Shown: positions 1-7,017, numbered from the stretch's first letter. The stretch: 9,531 nucleotides of DNA from an archaeon (GCA_024276395.1 JAJRXH010000040.1:1-9531), one strand, 5' to 3'. Notes: generated by a model not told the origin, from the letters alone. Made by a program: numbers and translations.

Positions 1-514
1 AGAAAGCCTTGGAGTTTTCTGTCAAGAGGCAATTTTCATTCCTTCTAACAGATTTTGATCTTTTCGAGTTTGCTAATCACGTCATTACACTCGTGATTCA
101 CGGATTTTGATCATCATCAAGTCATCGCCGAGACCGAGATCGCTCCTCGAGTTGCAAGGATAAGACGCGATTTTTCGTGGGATTACCTGCGGTCACGGAC
201 AGTTTTCTTCGTTCATTCTTTCTTTCCTTGTATCATCATTTTTTTTCGATTTTGCGACAAACGTGATGGTGGACCCAGGAGCAAGAGGCCTTGGATTGCC
301 AATTGGTCAGTACATCCAACTTTCTACAATGAGTTCCGAAACATGTGAACAGTTCTGTTGAGTGAACGAACTTTCAACATATTTCAAGCACCATACATAC
401 GATGAACATGAAAAGCTTTTCTTTTTCTTGTTTCAATTGATTGATGGTCATCAACGGACATTCATTTACAGATCACGAGAGGAATGCATGGCAAGACTGG
501 GAATTAAGCTTTAA
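1..514 (+). pseudogene. Degenerate plus-strand coding remnant, possibly reverse-transcriptase-like
   Basis: No single frame spans this stretch, and the minus strand is closed by stops. On the plus strand, coding-like pieces follow one another in different frames. Positions 3-110 contain LLTDFDLFEF. Positions 164-364 contain GARGLGLPIGQY. One frame over, just after it, comes STSNFLQ, then a piece with YNEFRNM. Positions about 386-514 end in FIYRSREECMARLGIKL and a TAA followed by six T. In reverse transcriptases of the retron, DGR and group II types, a strand with a catalytic Asp is followed about 80 residues later by GLPIG-x-x-TSQ and an LNE-type helix. Spacing and order here resemble that, but no YxDD box is visible and the tail is short. 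The RT reading is inference. The 5' end lies outside the window. Confidence 0.27.
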
Positions 515-521
515 TTTTTTC
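511..521 (+). terminator. T-tract after the plus-strand remnant
   Basis: A T6 run (515-520) begins directly after the TAA at 512-514 that closes the last plus-strand fragment. It lies in the short gap before the convergent end of the large minus-strand gene at 542. Archaeal transcription often stops at T-rich tracts without a hairpin. No strong stem precedes this one. Confidence 0.25.
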
Positions 522-541
522 AGTTTCATCTGCCATCAAAA

Positions 542-3481
542 TCAGGGAAGGGACTGTTTTAGCATCCAATTAAAGTGACGGCATTTCTTTCCGAAATATC
601 CGTGAAATTGTTCAAGAATGGAAGGAATCTTGAGATGTGAAACGGTCGAGTGAGCAGGCGTCCCATGCTGGGAAGCTTGCATCAACACGTGACAATAATC
701 AATGAGCCACTGGATTTTTTGGAGATGATGCATCAATTCATCCAAGGGCTTTCTCATGACCAGTACTGTTTCTTGTAGTGGATCAATTAGAAGCGTTCTT
801 TCATAATCAGCTTCGTTCACGATGCAAGGCTTGAAGGAAGGCGGGTTCTTGTCCTTGTGAGAAGGCTTGAGACGACAACTGGAACAACACGAACGCGCGA
901 TCACTTGGGGAAAAACGGTTGTCTCTTGGGGCCATGAGAGCTGAAGGATGAAGGGCACATCCTTGGCATCGTCCGGATCTGCCATCACCGGAACGAGACT
1001 CATTGATTGTTCGTGACCAGGCTCATTTCTTTCTCCTGGCGTCATCATCATCTGGCTTGTTCGTGAGACATTTCGAGCGATGTGAATTTCAGTTGGAAAG
1101 TCAACATCACCAGGAATCAATTTCCAGGGTCGCGGCAAGGATTCTTCGAGCAGCTTGATGAAGGTCTTTCTAAGAAGGGCATTCCAAATTTCTTGTTCCT
1201 TGGTCTTGTTGTAATCATCAATGCGGTTGAAAATCTCCTTCTTGAGGTCGATTATTGTTGAAAAGGGAGTTGTCAACAACGAGTGGATGATTTTTTCTAG
1301 GAAGGAGAAGAAAGAGGCAAAAGGTCCATGGGTTCCATTTTCGTGGAAATTTTGCCAGGTGCATTGAGATTCACCAATGAAGGGGGCGATGAAGAATAAT
1401 TTCGTGATGAACCTTTCCGATTCTTTCCAGCATTGCTGATAGAACGTGTCCTGAGCTTCATCACGCAGGAAAGAATGAGTTAATTGAAGTTTTTCTTGAA
1501 GATCGTCAAGCACGCGGACAAGGTCATCACTCCACGACGGAGTAAACGAAGAAAGCAGACTCTCAGCAAGAGAAGCCCACTCTTCGTCCAAGAATTCCTT
1601 GATTCTTTTCCAAGCACGATCAGCAATTTTACTTTTTGAAAAAGACAAGCCATCTCGATAGGCTGGCTCATCAGCACATGCTTTTTCATTCAGTTCTCCA
1701 ATGATAAGGTGAACAATGAATGAAACCAGCAAGGGAAGGGCTTTTTCATCAGATGATGATGCTCGATGAAAGCTAAGAGTTGAAAGGAACTCAGGACGTT
1801 CACTCAAGTGGTGCTCGATGGTAGGTAATAGGTCTGGTGAAAGCCACGATGGCATGGAAATTGGCAGTCGTGTCGTCGTGGTCATGTCAACTCGCAAGAA
1901 GTTAATGAGAAAATGAAATGCCCGATCTTCAAAAAATCCAACAATCTCATCAAGTAGCGTGGCAAGTTGTTCTTCATCACCTAAAATCAGCTCACGTTGA
2001 ATGAGTGATAACGATATTTTTTCTAGGTCTTTTTCTGAGATGACTTTCACTAATGGATCGATTGCTTGTCCACTTTCTTCCTTGTCACTTGTTTTTCCCA
2101 AGAACATTTCCGAGAGCGCGCTTTCCAGTTCTTGAGCTAATAACGATTTCCATTGCTCGCTCACGTGGAAGAGGAAGGAATGTTGAATGGACCTTCTCAC
2201 GTGGGACTGCCACCACGACCTCGAATTAAGAAGATGGACGAGAATTTTTTGCTGCAAGAACTCTTCCATCAGATCCCTCAATGATTTTCTTCTTTCCGCG
2301 GATGTTGGATGACCCAGCATTGTAACGCGACGTTCAGCAAGTTTCTTGAAGGATGCTTGTCTTGAAGATGTTCTTTCAAGAGGAATTGCGAAAGAAAAAT
2401 GACCACGAATCCATTGATTCAGTTCATCATCAAGAGCACGGCACTTTTCATCAATGCGATCAACCAAGGCTCTCGCCGACTGGACAAGACGTTTTCTACC
2501 TTCCTTGGGATTAAAAAAGAGGTAAATCAAGGCATTTCTAATCTGTCGTTGCGTTTTTGGTAAGTTGACTTCTTCAAGTGATTCAAGTAGACAAGTTTCC
2601 GTGAGAAAACGTGAGAGAGTTCCCATGGTCATGATTAGACCAAAAGAAAAGCCCCTTGAATTGTCCATGAGATCATTGAGAAGGTGGAATGATTTGGAAA
2701 AATGCTGAGAAAAGACGCCTCGTGGAAGTGTTGAGAGGCGGTAGATTGACTGTTGAAAGGATTGAACGAAATTGAAATCCAGATCCATCCTTGGCAATGA
2801 AATCTCTTTTTCCCCTCTTATCCAGTTGATGATGAAGATCCATGTAACGAGCCAATCAACAATGCCGTCTATCTCATCAACAGCCCTCCAAGAAGATAAC
2901 TCAAATATCCCAAAGATCAAGGAAGGAGATCGTTTAGCCATTTCTAACATCAAGGATAACAGTTCAAATTGAAATTTCCCGAGATCATGACTCTCCTCAT
3001 TTTCTTCCGTTTCTTCATCAGTTTTCTTGTAAAAATCTTCTTTTGAATATGCGATGGCAACGGGATAAACAGCCAATTGAAGAGGATCCTCGGCACGTAA
3101 TTCCACGAGCAATTCTAATCGTTCTCGAAGATCATGCAAGTCCGGAATGTTCTTCGTGTCATTTGATTCAAAATTAGGATCTGTTGGAGGAAACAAGGGG
3201 AATAGAGCTCCACGTGATCCTTTAACGAATAAGACCGGTGAATGAAGTCGTCGTCCCTTGAAGTTGAGGTCTAGGTACCACCAAGCTATTTTCGCCGTGT
3301 CATATTTCGAGGCACTTGGATTAAAGATGAGTCTCGATTGGACTCCAAATGCCATTCCTTGAATGAGGTAAGCGGTACTCGTATCAGTGAAGCCACCAGT
3401 TTTTCTTGTTATCATGCGATAAAAAATTCGACTTGACGGTGTTCCTCTAGCCATCGTGATTAATTTCATCAAGTAGCCCAT
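542..3481 (-). CDS. Very large orphan protein, mostly helical, about 979 residues
   Basis: I do not recognise this protein. The frame is open for 985 codons. The first ATG (3499) has no ribosome site, whereas the ATG at 3481 is preceded by GAGGAGA with about 10 nt spacing, so I prefer 3481 (979 residues). Numbering from 3499: residues 20-105 are strand-rich (IAWWYLDLNF, SPVLFVKGSRG). Residues 158-172 are an acidic tract. Residues 209-227 are a tryptophan-rich hydrophobic helix (IVDWLVTWIFIINWI). About 240-840 is long amphipathic helix. Near the end a cysteine cluster (C871, C872, C875, C892) could bind metal, but no known zinc motif fits. There is no P-loop, no signal peptide and no clear membrane anchor apart from the 209-227 helix. 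It lies downstream of, and in the same direction as, the FtsZ-like gene, so it could be a partner or scaffold; that is inference. Confidence 0.85.
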   Translation of the reverse strand: MGYLMKLITMARGTPSSRIFYRMITRKTGGFTDTSTAYLIQGMAFGVQSRLIFNPSASKYDTAKIAWWYLDLNFKGRRLHSPVLFVKGSRGALFPLFPPTDPNFESNDTKNIPDLHDLRERLELLVELRAEDPLQLAVYPVAIAYSKEDFYKKTDEETEENEESHDLGKFQFELLSLMLEMAKRSPSLIFGIFELSSWRAVDEIDGIVDWLVTWIFIINWIRGEKEISLPRMDLDFNFVQSFQQSIYRLSTLPRGVFSQHFSKSFHLLNDLMDNSRGFSFGLIMTMGTLSRFLTETCLLESLEEVNLPKTQRQIRNALIYLFFNPKEGRKRLVQSARALVDRIDEKCRALDDELNQWIRGHFSFAIPLERTSSRQASFKKLAERRVTMLGHPTSAERRKSLRDLMEEFLQQKILVHLLNSRSWWQSHVRRSIQHSFLFHVSEQWKSLLAQELESALSEMFLGKTSDKEESGQAIDPLVKVISEKDLEKISLSLIQRELILGDEEQLATLLDEIVGFFEDRAFHFLINFLRVDMTTTTRLPISMPSWLSPDLLPTIEHHLSERPEFLSTLSFHRASSSDEKALPLLVSFIVHLIIGELNEKACADEPAYRDGLSFSKSKIADRAWKRIKEFLDEEWASLAESLLSSFTPSWSDDLVRVLDDLQEKLQLTHSFLRDEAQDTFYQQCWKESERFITKLFFIAPFIGESQCTWQNFHENGTHGPFASFFSFLEKIIHSLLTTPFSTIIDLKKEIFNRIDDYNKTKEQEIWNALLRKTFIKLLEESLPRPWKLIPGDVDFPTEIHIARNVSRTSQMMMTPGERNEPGHEQSMSLVPVMADPDDAKDVPFILQLSWPQETTVFPQVIARSCCSSCRLKPSHKDKNPPSFKPCIVNEADYERTLLIDPLQETVLVMRKPLDELMHHLQKIQWLIDYCHVLMQASQHGTPAHSTVSHLKIPSILEQFHGYFGKKCRHFNWMLKQSLP

Positions 3482-3489
3482 ATCACGGC

Positions 3490-3497
3490 TTCTCCTC
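3490..3497 (-). promoter_or_regulatory. Ribosome binding site that favours the internal start at 3481
   Basis: The minus strand reads GAGGAGAA here. It falls just inside the first ATG (3499), so it cannot serve that codon. It ends about 9-10 nt before the ATG at 3481. This supports translation from 3481, six codons in. Confidence 0.5.
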
Positions 3498-3702
3498 ATG
3501 TGATCAACTTAGGATGGAATAAAATCCTGGTCGCGGAATCCTTATTTGTTTGTGGCATCCAACAATGATCTCGGTTAACTTCTTTCTAATTCATTGTTTA
3601 AAAAATAATCACGCGCATCTCAGGGATTGTGATTCTAAATGAAAGACGAAGAATCTCTTGAATGAGGATGAAAGCATGAATGAAATGCAGAGAGTTATTC
3701 AG

Positions 3703-3906
3703 TCATCCCTTTCTTTTAACCAGAGCTTGTAAATGACAACCAGTTTCTTTAACTACTTCAAGGACAAGTGAATGACTCTCGAAATGCAAAAGTTCGTGGT
3801 GAGCAACGACATTCATGACATTTGACGGCAACATGCCCTCAAAAGAGATCCCCACTTCTAGACATGCTGCTAAAAGGTCGAAAAAGAACGAACCATCGAG
3901 TCTCAT
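3703..3906 (-). CDS. Doubtful small ORF, 67 residues, unknown
   Basis: The open frame runs from an ATG at 3906, or a TTG at 3936 giving 77 residues, and ends VKRKG. It holds a plausible helix-strand pattern (FFFDLLAACLEVGISFEGML, then HSLVLEVVKETG) but no recognised domain and no ribosome site. Upstream, an ATG at 3952 in another frame opens MSEMLSCSLVLISGK. One extra A in the GGGAAAAC tract would join it to this frame, so this may be the 3' part of a roughly 80-95 residue frameshifted gene. It sits between the FtsZ-like gene and the large orphan on the same strand, which is the main argument for it. It may also be chance. Confidence 0.3.
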   Translation of the reverse strand: MRLDGSFFFDLLAACLEVGISFEGMLPSNVMNVVAHHELLHFESHSLVLEVVKETGCHLQALVKRKG

Positions 3907-4103
3907 GTTTTCCCGGAGATCAAGACGAGGGAACAAGAAAGCATTTCACTCATTTTTGGCCATTTTACTTGAGTTTCCTTCCGTGAGGACTTGCTAGAAA
4001 ACGCCATGGGAAAACCATTCGTTTCAGAATGGTCCTGACATTAACTCGAACTGCCTCATCAAGAAGGAAAGATCACTTCTAGAAGTGGAATGAGCAGGAC
4101 ACA

Positions 4104-5051
4104 TCAATCACTACCTAACAAGAAATGTAGTTGGAGGTGGTGAGGCGGCATTTCTTCATCAATTCCCACTGCCCAGATGAGATCGTGATGAGGAGGCAAG
4201 AAACTGCTCAACTTCTCGATGGCATCCTTGGCAGCTCTGAGAGAAAGTCTCTCGTCACCCCTAATTGAAATGACTGACTTTCGGCAATTCTCAAAAGAAT
4301 GCTTTCCAATCAAAAGGAACAACATTCCAACATGCCGTGAAAGTTGGTCTTCAACAGGTTGTGCTTGGTAATCCATCGTCAGGGAAGATGAAAGAAAGTA
4401 ATCATTTTCCATGAAAAGAGGAAACACGTCTGCCCTGGGACTCAAATTTACGAAAGAACTCGGATTGCACGTCCAAAAAATTCCTTCAATGCTCTCTAAT
4501 AACAGGTGATGGAGAACTCGAAACGTGCTAGCATCCATGTTTTCTAAAATGCAGGTTTGCGTGATGGTGTTTCTAACTTGATCTTCGTGGATCACGGTCA
4601 CGCCATCAACTAGACCGAGCACTTGTTCAATGAAATTCTGTTTCTTTTTTCCAGGGATGTGGCTCTTTAACCTCAATGATGACGGAAGGATCACGATCGC
4701 TAGCGTGATCTCTGCTCGTGAACGGTGATTCTTGATGACATGGCCCAGATCATTGATGATATCCATGTTCTCCACGCCAATGACGAAGAGCAAGATATCA
4801 ACCTTGCTAAAGGGCACGTGATCGTAGGGACTTCTCAGGATTTCCAAGAAAGTATCCTTTTCTCTCAAGATGATGCTTCTTTCTTCACCCATCAACGTCA
4901 AGCGACCTTGTTTTTCATTAAATGAGGTTGAAACGCTGGCTGAGGGCAAGATATCACTGATCCACCGTGAAAGAATGAGACTCCCTCCCATTGAGAAGTT
5001 ATCTTCATTCATCAAGAAATGCCTGATGACTCGATCTGCTATTGAACCCAT
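4104..5051 (-). CDS. Divergent FtsZ/tubulin-superfamily protein, predicted GTPase-dead
   Basis: The continuous frame encodes 315 residues, close to an FtsZ core. Residues 84-92 (VDILLFVIG) match the strand before the tubulin signature, but GGGTGTG is replaced by VENMDIIND. Residues 116-124 (TLAIVILPS) match FtsZ TVAVVTLP, and 148-156 (VDGVTVIHED) match the following VDTLIVIPND segment. Residues 174-190 (ASTFRVLHHLLLESIEG) match the central H7 helix. Residues 200-209 (FVNLSPRADV) replace the T7 loop NVDFADV, losing the first catalytic Asp. Residues 259-303 fit the C-terminal domain; LIWAVGIDEEM is nearly the FtsZ IIWGAxIDEEL. Canonical FtsZ binds GTP and assembles division filaments; this protein probably does neither normally. 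It could be a filament-capping, scaffold or membrane-remodelling relative. The frame begins at an ATG directly after a TGA, and the missing first strand is encoded out of frame at 5050-5103. The homology rests on my alignment by eye. Confidence 0.8.
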   Translation of the reverse strand: MGSIADRVIRHFLMNEDNFSMGGSLILSRWISDILPSASVSTSFNEKQGRLTLMGEERSIILREKDTFLEILRSPYDHVPFSKVDILLFVIGVENMDIINDLGHVIKNHRSRAEITLAIVILPSSLRLKSHIPGKKKQNFIEQVLGLVDGVTVIHEDQVRNTITQTCILENMDASTFRVLHHLLLESIEGIFWTCNPSSFVNLSPRADVFPLFMENDYFLSSSLTMDYQAQPVEDQLSRHVGMLFLLIGKHSFENCRKSVISIRGDERLSLRAAKDAIEKLSSFLPPHHDLIWAVGIDEEMPPHHLQLHFLLGSD

Positions 5052-5103
5052 TCATTCCAATTACTTGAAGACGAAAATTAGTTTCAGCCTGCACTGAGGA
5101 CAT
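5050..5103 (-). pseudogene. Out-of-frame 5' end of the FtsZ-like gene
   Basis: An ATG at 5103 opens a frame reading MSSVQAETNFRLQVIGMNG, then closes after 32 codons. LQVIGMNG fits the first strand and T1 loop of FtsZ (xKVIGVGG) and should be followed by a helix like GSNIVNRLI. That helix appears as GSIADRVIRHF in the main frame. Dropping one base, for instance a G from the GGG at 5047-5049, gives a continuous protein of 332 residues. So the true start is probably 5103, and the gene carries a one-base insertion, either a real lesion or a sequence error. The T1 loop would be GMNGS instead of GGAGSN, again short of glycines. Confidence 0.6.
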
Positions 5104-5157
5104 CTCCACCGCGCCACGTCAATCATTCACTCATCTCCCCGAGGACATGATGTTAAT

Positions 5158-5165
5158 CATATATG
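5158..5165 (-). promoter_or_regulatory. Candidate TATA box of the FtsZ-like gene
   Basis: The minus strand reads AACATATATGATTAA around this spot. A transcript starting about 25 nt downstream would have a leader of about 33 nt to the proposed ATG at 5103. The core CATATATG is itself palindromic. Assignment is by position and AT content only. Confidence 0.35.
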
Positions 5166-5171
5166 TTATGT

Positions 5172-5215
5172 GAATGACACCCACATGTCATGTCACGTGA
5201 CTGTCACTGACCTCG
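5172..5215. promoter_or_regulatory. Palindrome and TGTCA/TGACA cluster upstream of the FtsZ-like promoter
   Basis: A perfect 10-bp palindrome GTCACGTGAC lies at 5192-5201. It is flanked by more copies of the same half-sites: TGACAC at 5175, TGTCATGTCA at 5187-5196 and CTGTCACTGAC at 5201-5211. The cluster sits just upstream of the candidate TATA box and directly after the stop of the 116-residue ORF. It looks like a binding site for a dimeric regulator, which is inference from the pattern. Confidence 0.4.
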
Positions 5216-5217
5216 CT

Positions 5218-5568
5218 TTAAACCAGTCCAGCAAGAAAATCGTGCGACAAGTTGAATGACCAGACAGCTGGATGGACTTGAAAGCTTAGTTGATGGTGAA
5301 TGACACTGACGATCTTCTTCTGGAATGAGTTTGGATTTCCTCGAGCATCGACGACTAACTTCCAAACATGATCAACGACAAACACGGCTGAAGATGAAAA
5401 AAGATAAGAGACTTCCCCTAAAAAATCGTCAGTTTCTTGGAGCATCAAGATGAGAAAATGGAAATCAACGCTTGTTCCGTGAGTGAAGTATAAAGCAACA
5501 ACCTCCATCAATCGTGATTCTAAATCGATCAAGTTCACGAGCAGCAGACTTGATGAAAAAAGGATCAT
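5218..5568 (-). CDS. Orphan protein, 116 residues
   Basis: I do not recognise it. The ATG at 5568 follows in-frame stops two and three codons upstream and has no ribosome site. The sequence alternates hydrophobic strands and helices (SSLLLVNLI, FHFLILMLQ, SAVFVVDHVWKLVVDARGN) and ends SHDFLAGLV, suggesting a compact alpha/beta fold. A small regulatory or roadblock-like fold is imaginable but not shown. A strong ribosome site and ATG 163 bp upstream (5731) lie in another frame, so this may be the body of a longer broken gene. It is followed by the FtsZ-like gene in the same direction after a gap of about 115-165 bp that holds a candidate promoter, so the two may be separately transcribed. Confidence 0.5.
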   Translation of the reverse strand: MILFSSSLLLVNLIDLESRLMEVVALYFTHGTSVDFHFLILMLQETDDFLGEVSYLFSSSAVFVVDHVWKLVVDARGNPNSFQKKIVSVIHHQLSFQVHPAVWSFNLSHDFLAGLV

Positions 5569-5671
5569 TCGTCATCAATCATCCGTCATCTCATCAACCT
5601 AGCGATTTAGAGATGAAAAATGTTCAAATTTCTTGCATGAACTAGCTCATCAATCATTCTGAAAAAAATGT

Positions 5672-5731
5672 TCACCAAGAACCACTACATTCCAGAATGA
5701 CTCGAAAATGAGCCTCAAGAGAGGGTTCCAT
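5672..5731 (-). CDS. Short ORF behind a strong ribosome site: leader peptide or broken gene start
   Basis: ATG at 5731 opens MEPSLEAHFRVILECSGSW and stops at TGA. GGGGGAG at 5740-5746 lies 8 nt upstream, one of the best ribosome sites in the window. That is hard to explain for a random 19-codon frame. A one-base shift near its end continues as LVNIFFRMIDELVHARN in another frame, so it may be the start of a decayed gene whose body is the 116-residue ORF downstream. A true leader peptide is the alternative. Neither is demonstrated. Confidence 0.3.
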   Translation of the reverse strand: MEPSLEAHFRVILECSGSW

Positions 5732-5739
5732 GATAAATT

Positions 5740-5746
5740 CTCCCCC
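5740..5746 (-). promoter_or_regulatory. Strong Shine-Dalgarno GGGGGAG
   Basis: It is complementary to the 16S rRNA tail consensus and spaced 8 nt before the ATG at 5731. It shows that something translated began here, whether or not the downstream reading frame is still intact. Confidence 0.45.
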
Positions 5747-5867
5747 GATAAAATCACTAGAAACTGGTTTCAATGACAATTTACCGTGTCAAAGAGAAAA
5801 ATCATGGAACAGCAAGACACGAGAAAGGCTTCAACATTCATCAATGATGCACTACTGAATGGATTCA

Positions 5868-5912
5868 AGGAAAAAAACCGTGATCAAGGAAAAACTACAA
5901 AGATAAAGAGGA
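5868..5912 (-). terminator. T-rich tract after the 326-residue gene
   Basis: Within 60 bp after the stop codon at 5929, the minus strand is T-rich (CTCTTTATCTTTG, GTTTTTCC, then GGTTTTTTTCC with T7 at about 5871-5877). Such tracts terminate archaeal RNA polymerase without a hairpin. No strong stem is visible. Confidence 0.4.
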
Positions 5913-5928
5913 ATGAGAGAGCCTTGCA

Positions 5929-6909
5929 TCATAACTGATCGAGTTGTTCTGGATCTTCTAACAACTGCAAGAGTTTTCGAAGTTTTTCTGGAGGGAGCTC
6001 CAGCATTCGCAAGAAAATTCGTTTTTTTACCGCATCCATGCCTTCCAAGGCTGCCAGCACGATCTTCCGCTGCTCCGCATCCATGCCTTCCAAGGCTGCC
6101 AACACGATCTTCCGCTGCTCCGCATCCATCATACCTTCCAAGACCTTCGTGATGATCCGGCTTTCGTCTGGTGGAATGTCCCATGCTTGAAGAATTTTTC
6201 TAACAACCGCTGCTGAGCTCATGCCTAATTCCTCCTGAATTAATTTATCTATCTCACGCTTTATAAAAGCCTCCTCAGTACTGGAAGGAAGGATGATCTT
6301 TCCCCATCCTAGAAGAAAGGCCACGTCATTGACGTCATCTCGGAATAAGCGGGCTGCCGTTCGGAGCTCCTTCAACCATTCCTCAGTGGGCCTACCAGAT
6401 CGCTTGAGCCACGCTATCTTGCCTAACACGAATGGTGCACCCACTTCCACGCATTCCGATGGTGGAATGTCCAAGGGGAAGCCTTCCTGCAGGGATAATA
6501 TCTCGAGATGATGACGTTGAGCAAGCTCGCGGTCATCTTCACTTGGTGCCATGATTGACAGGAGAGCTCCATGAACACGTTCTTCTGGTTCGTGGTATTT
6601 CCTTCTTCGTGGCAATCGTGCTGACACTCGTTCTAAGCCCCAGCTCCGATACGTGTTCAGCTTGTAGATGTCATCTGGATTGACTTCAATGGTGAGATCC
6701 AGAAAGAAAAATCGTGGATCTTCGTCCCAATGAGCAGATTGATAAATCTTGTCCGGAACTTTCTTGGGGAAAATCTCACTGGAAATCTCACGCATCCCAG
6801 TAAGGGGTAACAATTGATTCAAGGCTTTCAAGGACCCTTCACGATGCTTGTCAAGTAAGGAATGGAACAAGCTTTCCTTCAAGGGAACGTGGCGCTTCTC
6901 GGGAGCCAT
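5929..6909 (-). CDS. 326-residue protein with C-terminal 15-residue tandem repeats; possible degenerate Rpn/PD-(D/E)XK type
   Basis: ATG at 6909 has GAGGT 10 nt upstream and a TATA-like box about 43 bp upstream, which supports this start. Residues 1-60 are helical (ESLFHSLLDK, LKALNQLLP). Residues 68-95 contain FFFLDLTIEVNPDDIYKLN; the LDLTIEV strand followed by a helix recalls the active-site strand of Rpn-type PD-(D/E)XK transposase-like nucleases, but the expected E-x-K/Q is not clear. Residues 155-215 (PFVLGKIAWLKR, EEWLKELRTAARLF) also recall that group. Residues 259-304 are three copies of GMDAEQRKIVLAALE, the third diverged, followed by a leucine-rich helix. Base composition is clearly GC-richer than the membrane gene next door. 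Family assignment is weak; the protein itself is convincing. The frame opposite the repeats is a shadow. Confidence 0.85.
   Translation of the reverse strand: MAPEKRHVPLKESLFHSLLDKHREGSLKALNQLLPLTGMREISSEIFPKKVPDKIYQSAHWDEDPRFFFLDLTIEVNPDDIYKLNTYRSWGLERVSARLPRRRKYHEPEERVHGALLSIMAPSEDDRELAQRHHLEILSLQEGFPLDIPPSECVEVGAPFVLGKIAWLKRSGRPTEEWLKELRTAARLFRDDVNDVAFLLGWGKIILPSSTEEAFIKREIDKLIQEELGMSSAAVVRKILQAWDIPPDESRIITKVLEGMMDAEQRKIVLAALEGMDAEQRKIVLAALEGMDAVKKRIFLRMLELPPEKLRKLLQLLEDPEQLDQL
6036..6125. repeat. 45-bp tandem repeat inside the 326-residue gene
   Basis: Units at 6036-6080 and 6081-6125 differ at one base (6057 G against 6102 A). A partial third copy continues from 6126 and a diverged one lies before 6036. 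The unit encodes 15 residues in frame, predicted as one helix per unit. Near-identity at DNA level means the duplication is recent or kept uniform by recombination. Confidence 0.95.
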
Positions 6910-6919
6910 TAGACACGCG

Positions 6920-6957
6920 ACCTCGTGCTTCCAACGTAATGAGGACTTTTAATAATT
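6920..6957 (-). promoter_or_regulatory. Promoter and ribosome site of the 326-residue gene
   Basis: The minus strand reads AATTATTAAAA at 6947-6957, a TATA-like box. A start about 25 bp downstream would give a leader of about 16 nt, and GAGGT at 6920-6924 lies 10 nt before the ATG. The arrangement is standard for archaea, though the TATA box is not the consensus. Confidence 0.4.
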
Positions 6958-7017
6958 CTTGTCGTGTTGAAGAAGATGGAAACCACGCCGTAAAACATTC
7001 TCAAGCCAGCTTGTTCG

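Larger units (their letters stand above)
5569..5928. other. Gap with no long frame: ribosome site, short ORF and T-tracts
   Basis: All six frames are broken by stops. The minus strand carries a strong ribosome site followed by a 19-codon ORF (5672-5731), then a second open stretch in another frame (FFRMIDELVHARNLNIFHL, about 5607-5672). The end nearest the 326-residue gene holds minus-strand T-tracts. Two copies of GAAAAA(AA)TGTTCA lie about 45 bp apart near 5615 and 5660. I see no RNA gene. Confidence 0.5.

Noticed and set aside
542..3499. ATPase or GTPase reading of the large orphan because of GTPSSR near the N-terminus
   Set aside because: There is no GxxxxGK[ST] P-loop, no Walker B partner and no tubulin signature.
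5852..6184. Minus-strand frame with a repeated Gly/Arg/His-rich motif, and the plus-strand frame at 5913-6152
   Set aside because: Both are shadows of the 45-bp repeats in the 326-residue gene; the repeat keeps other frames open.
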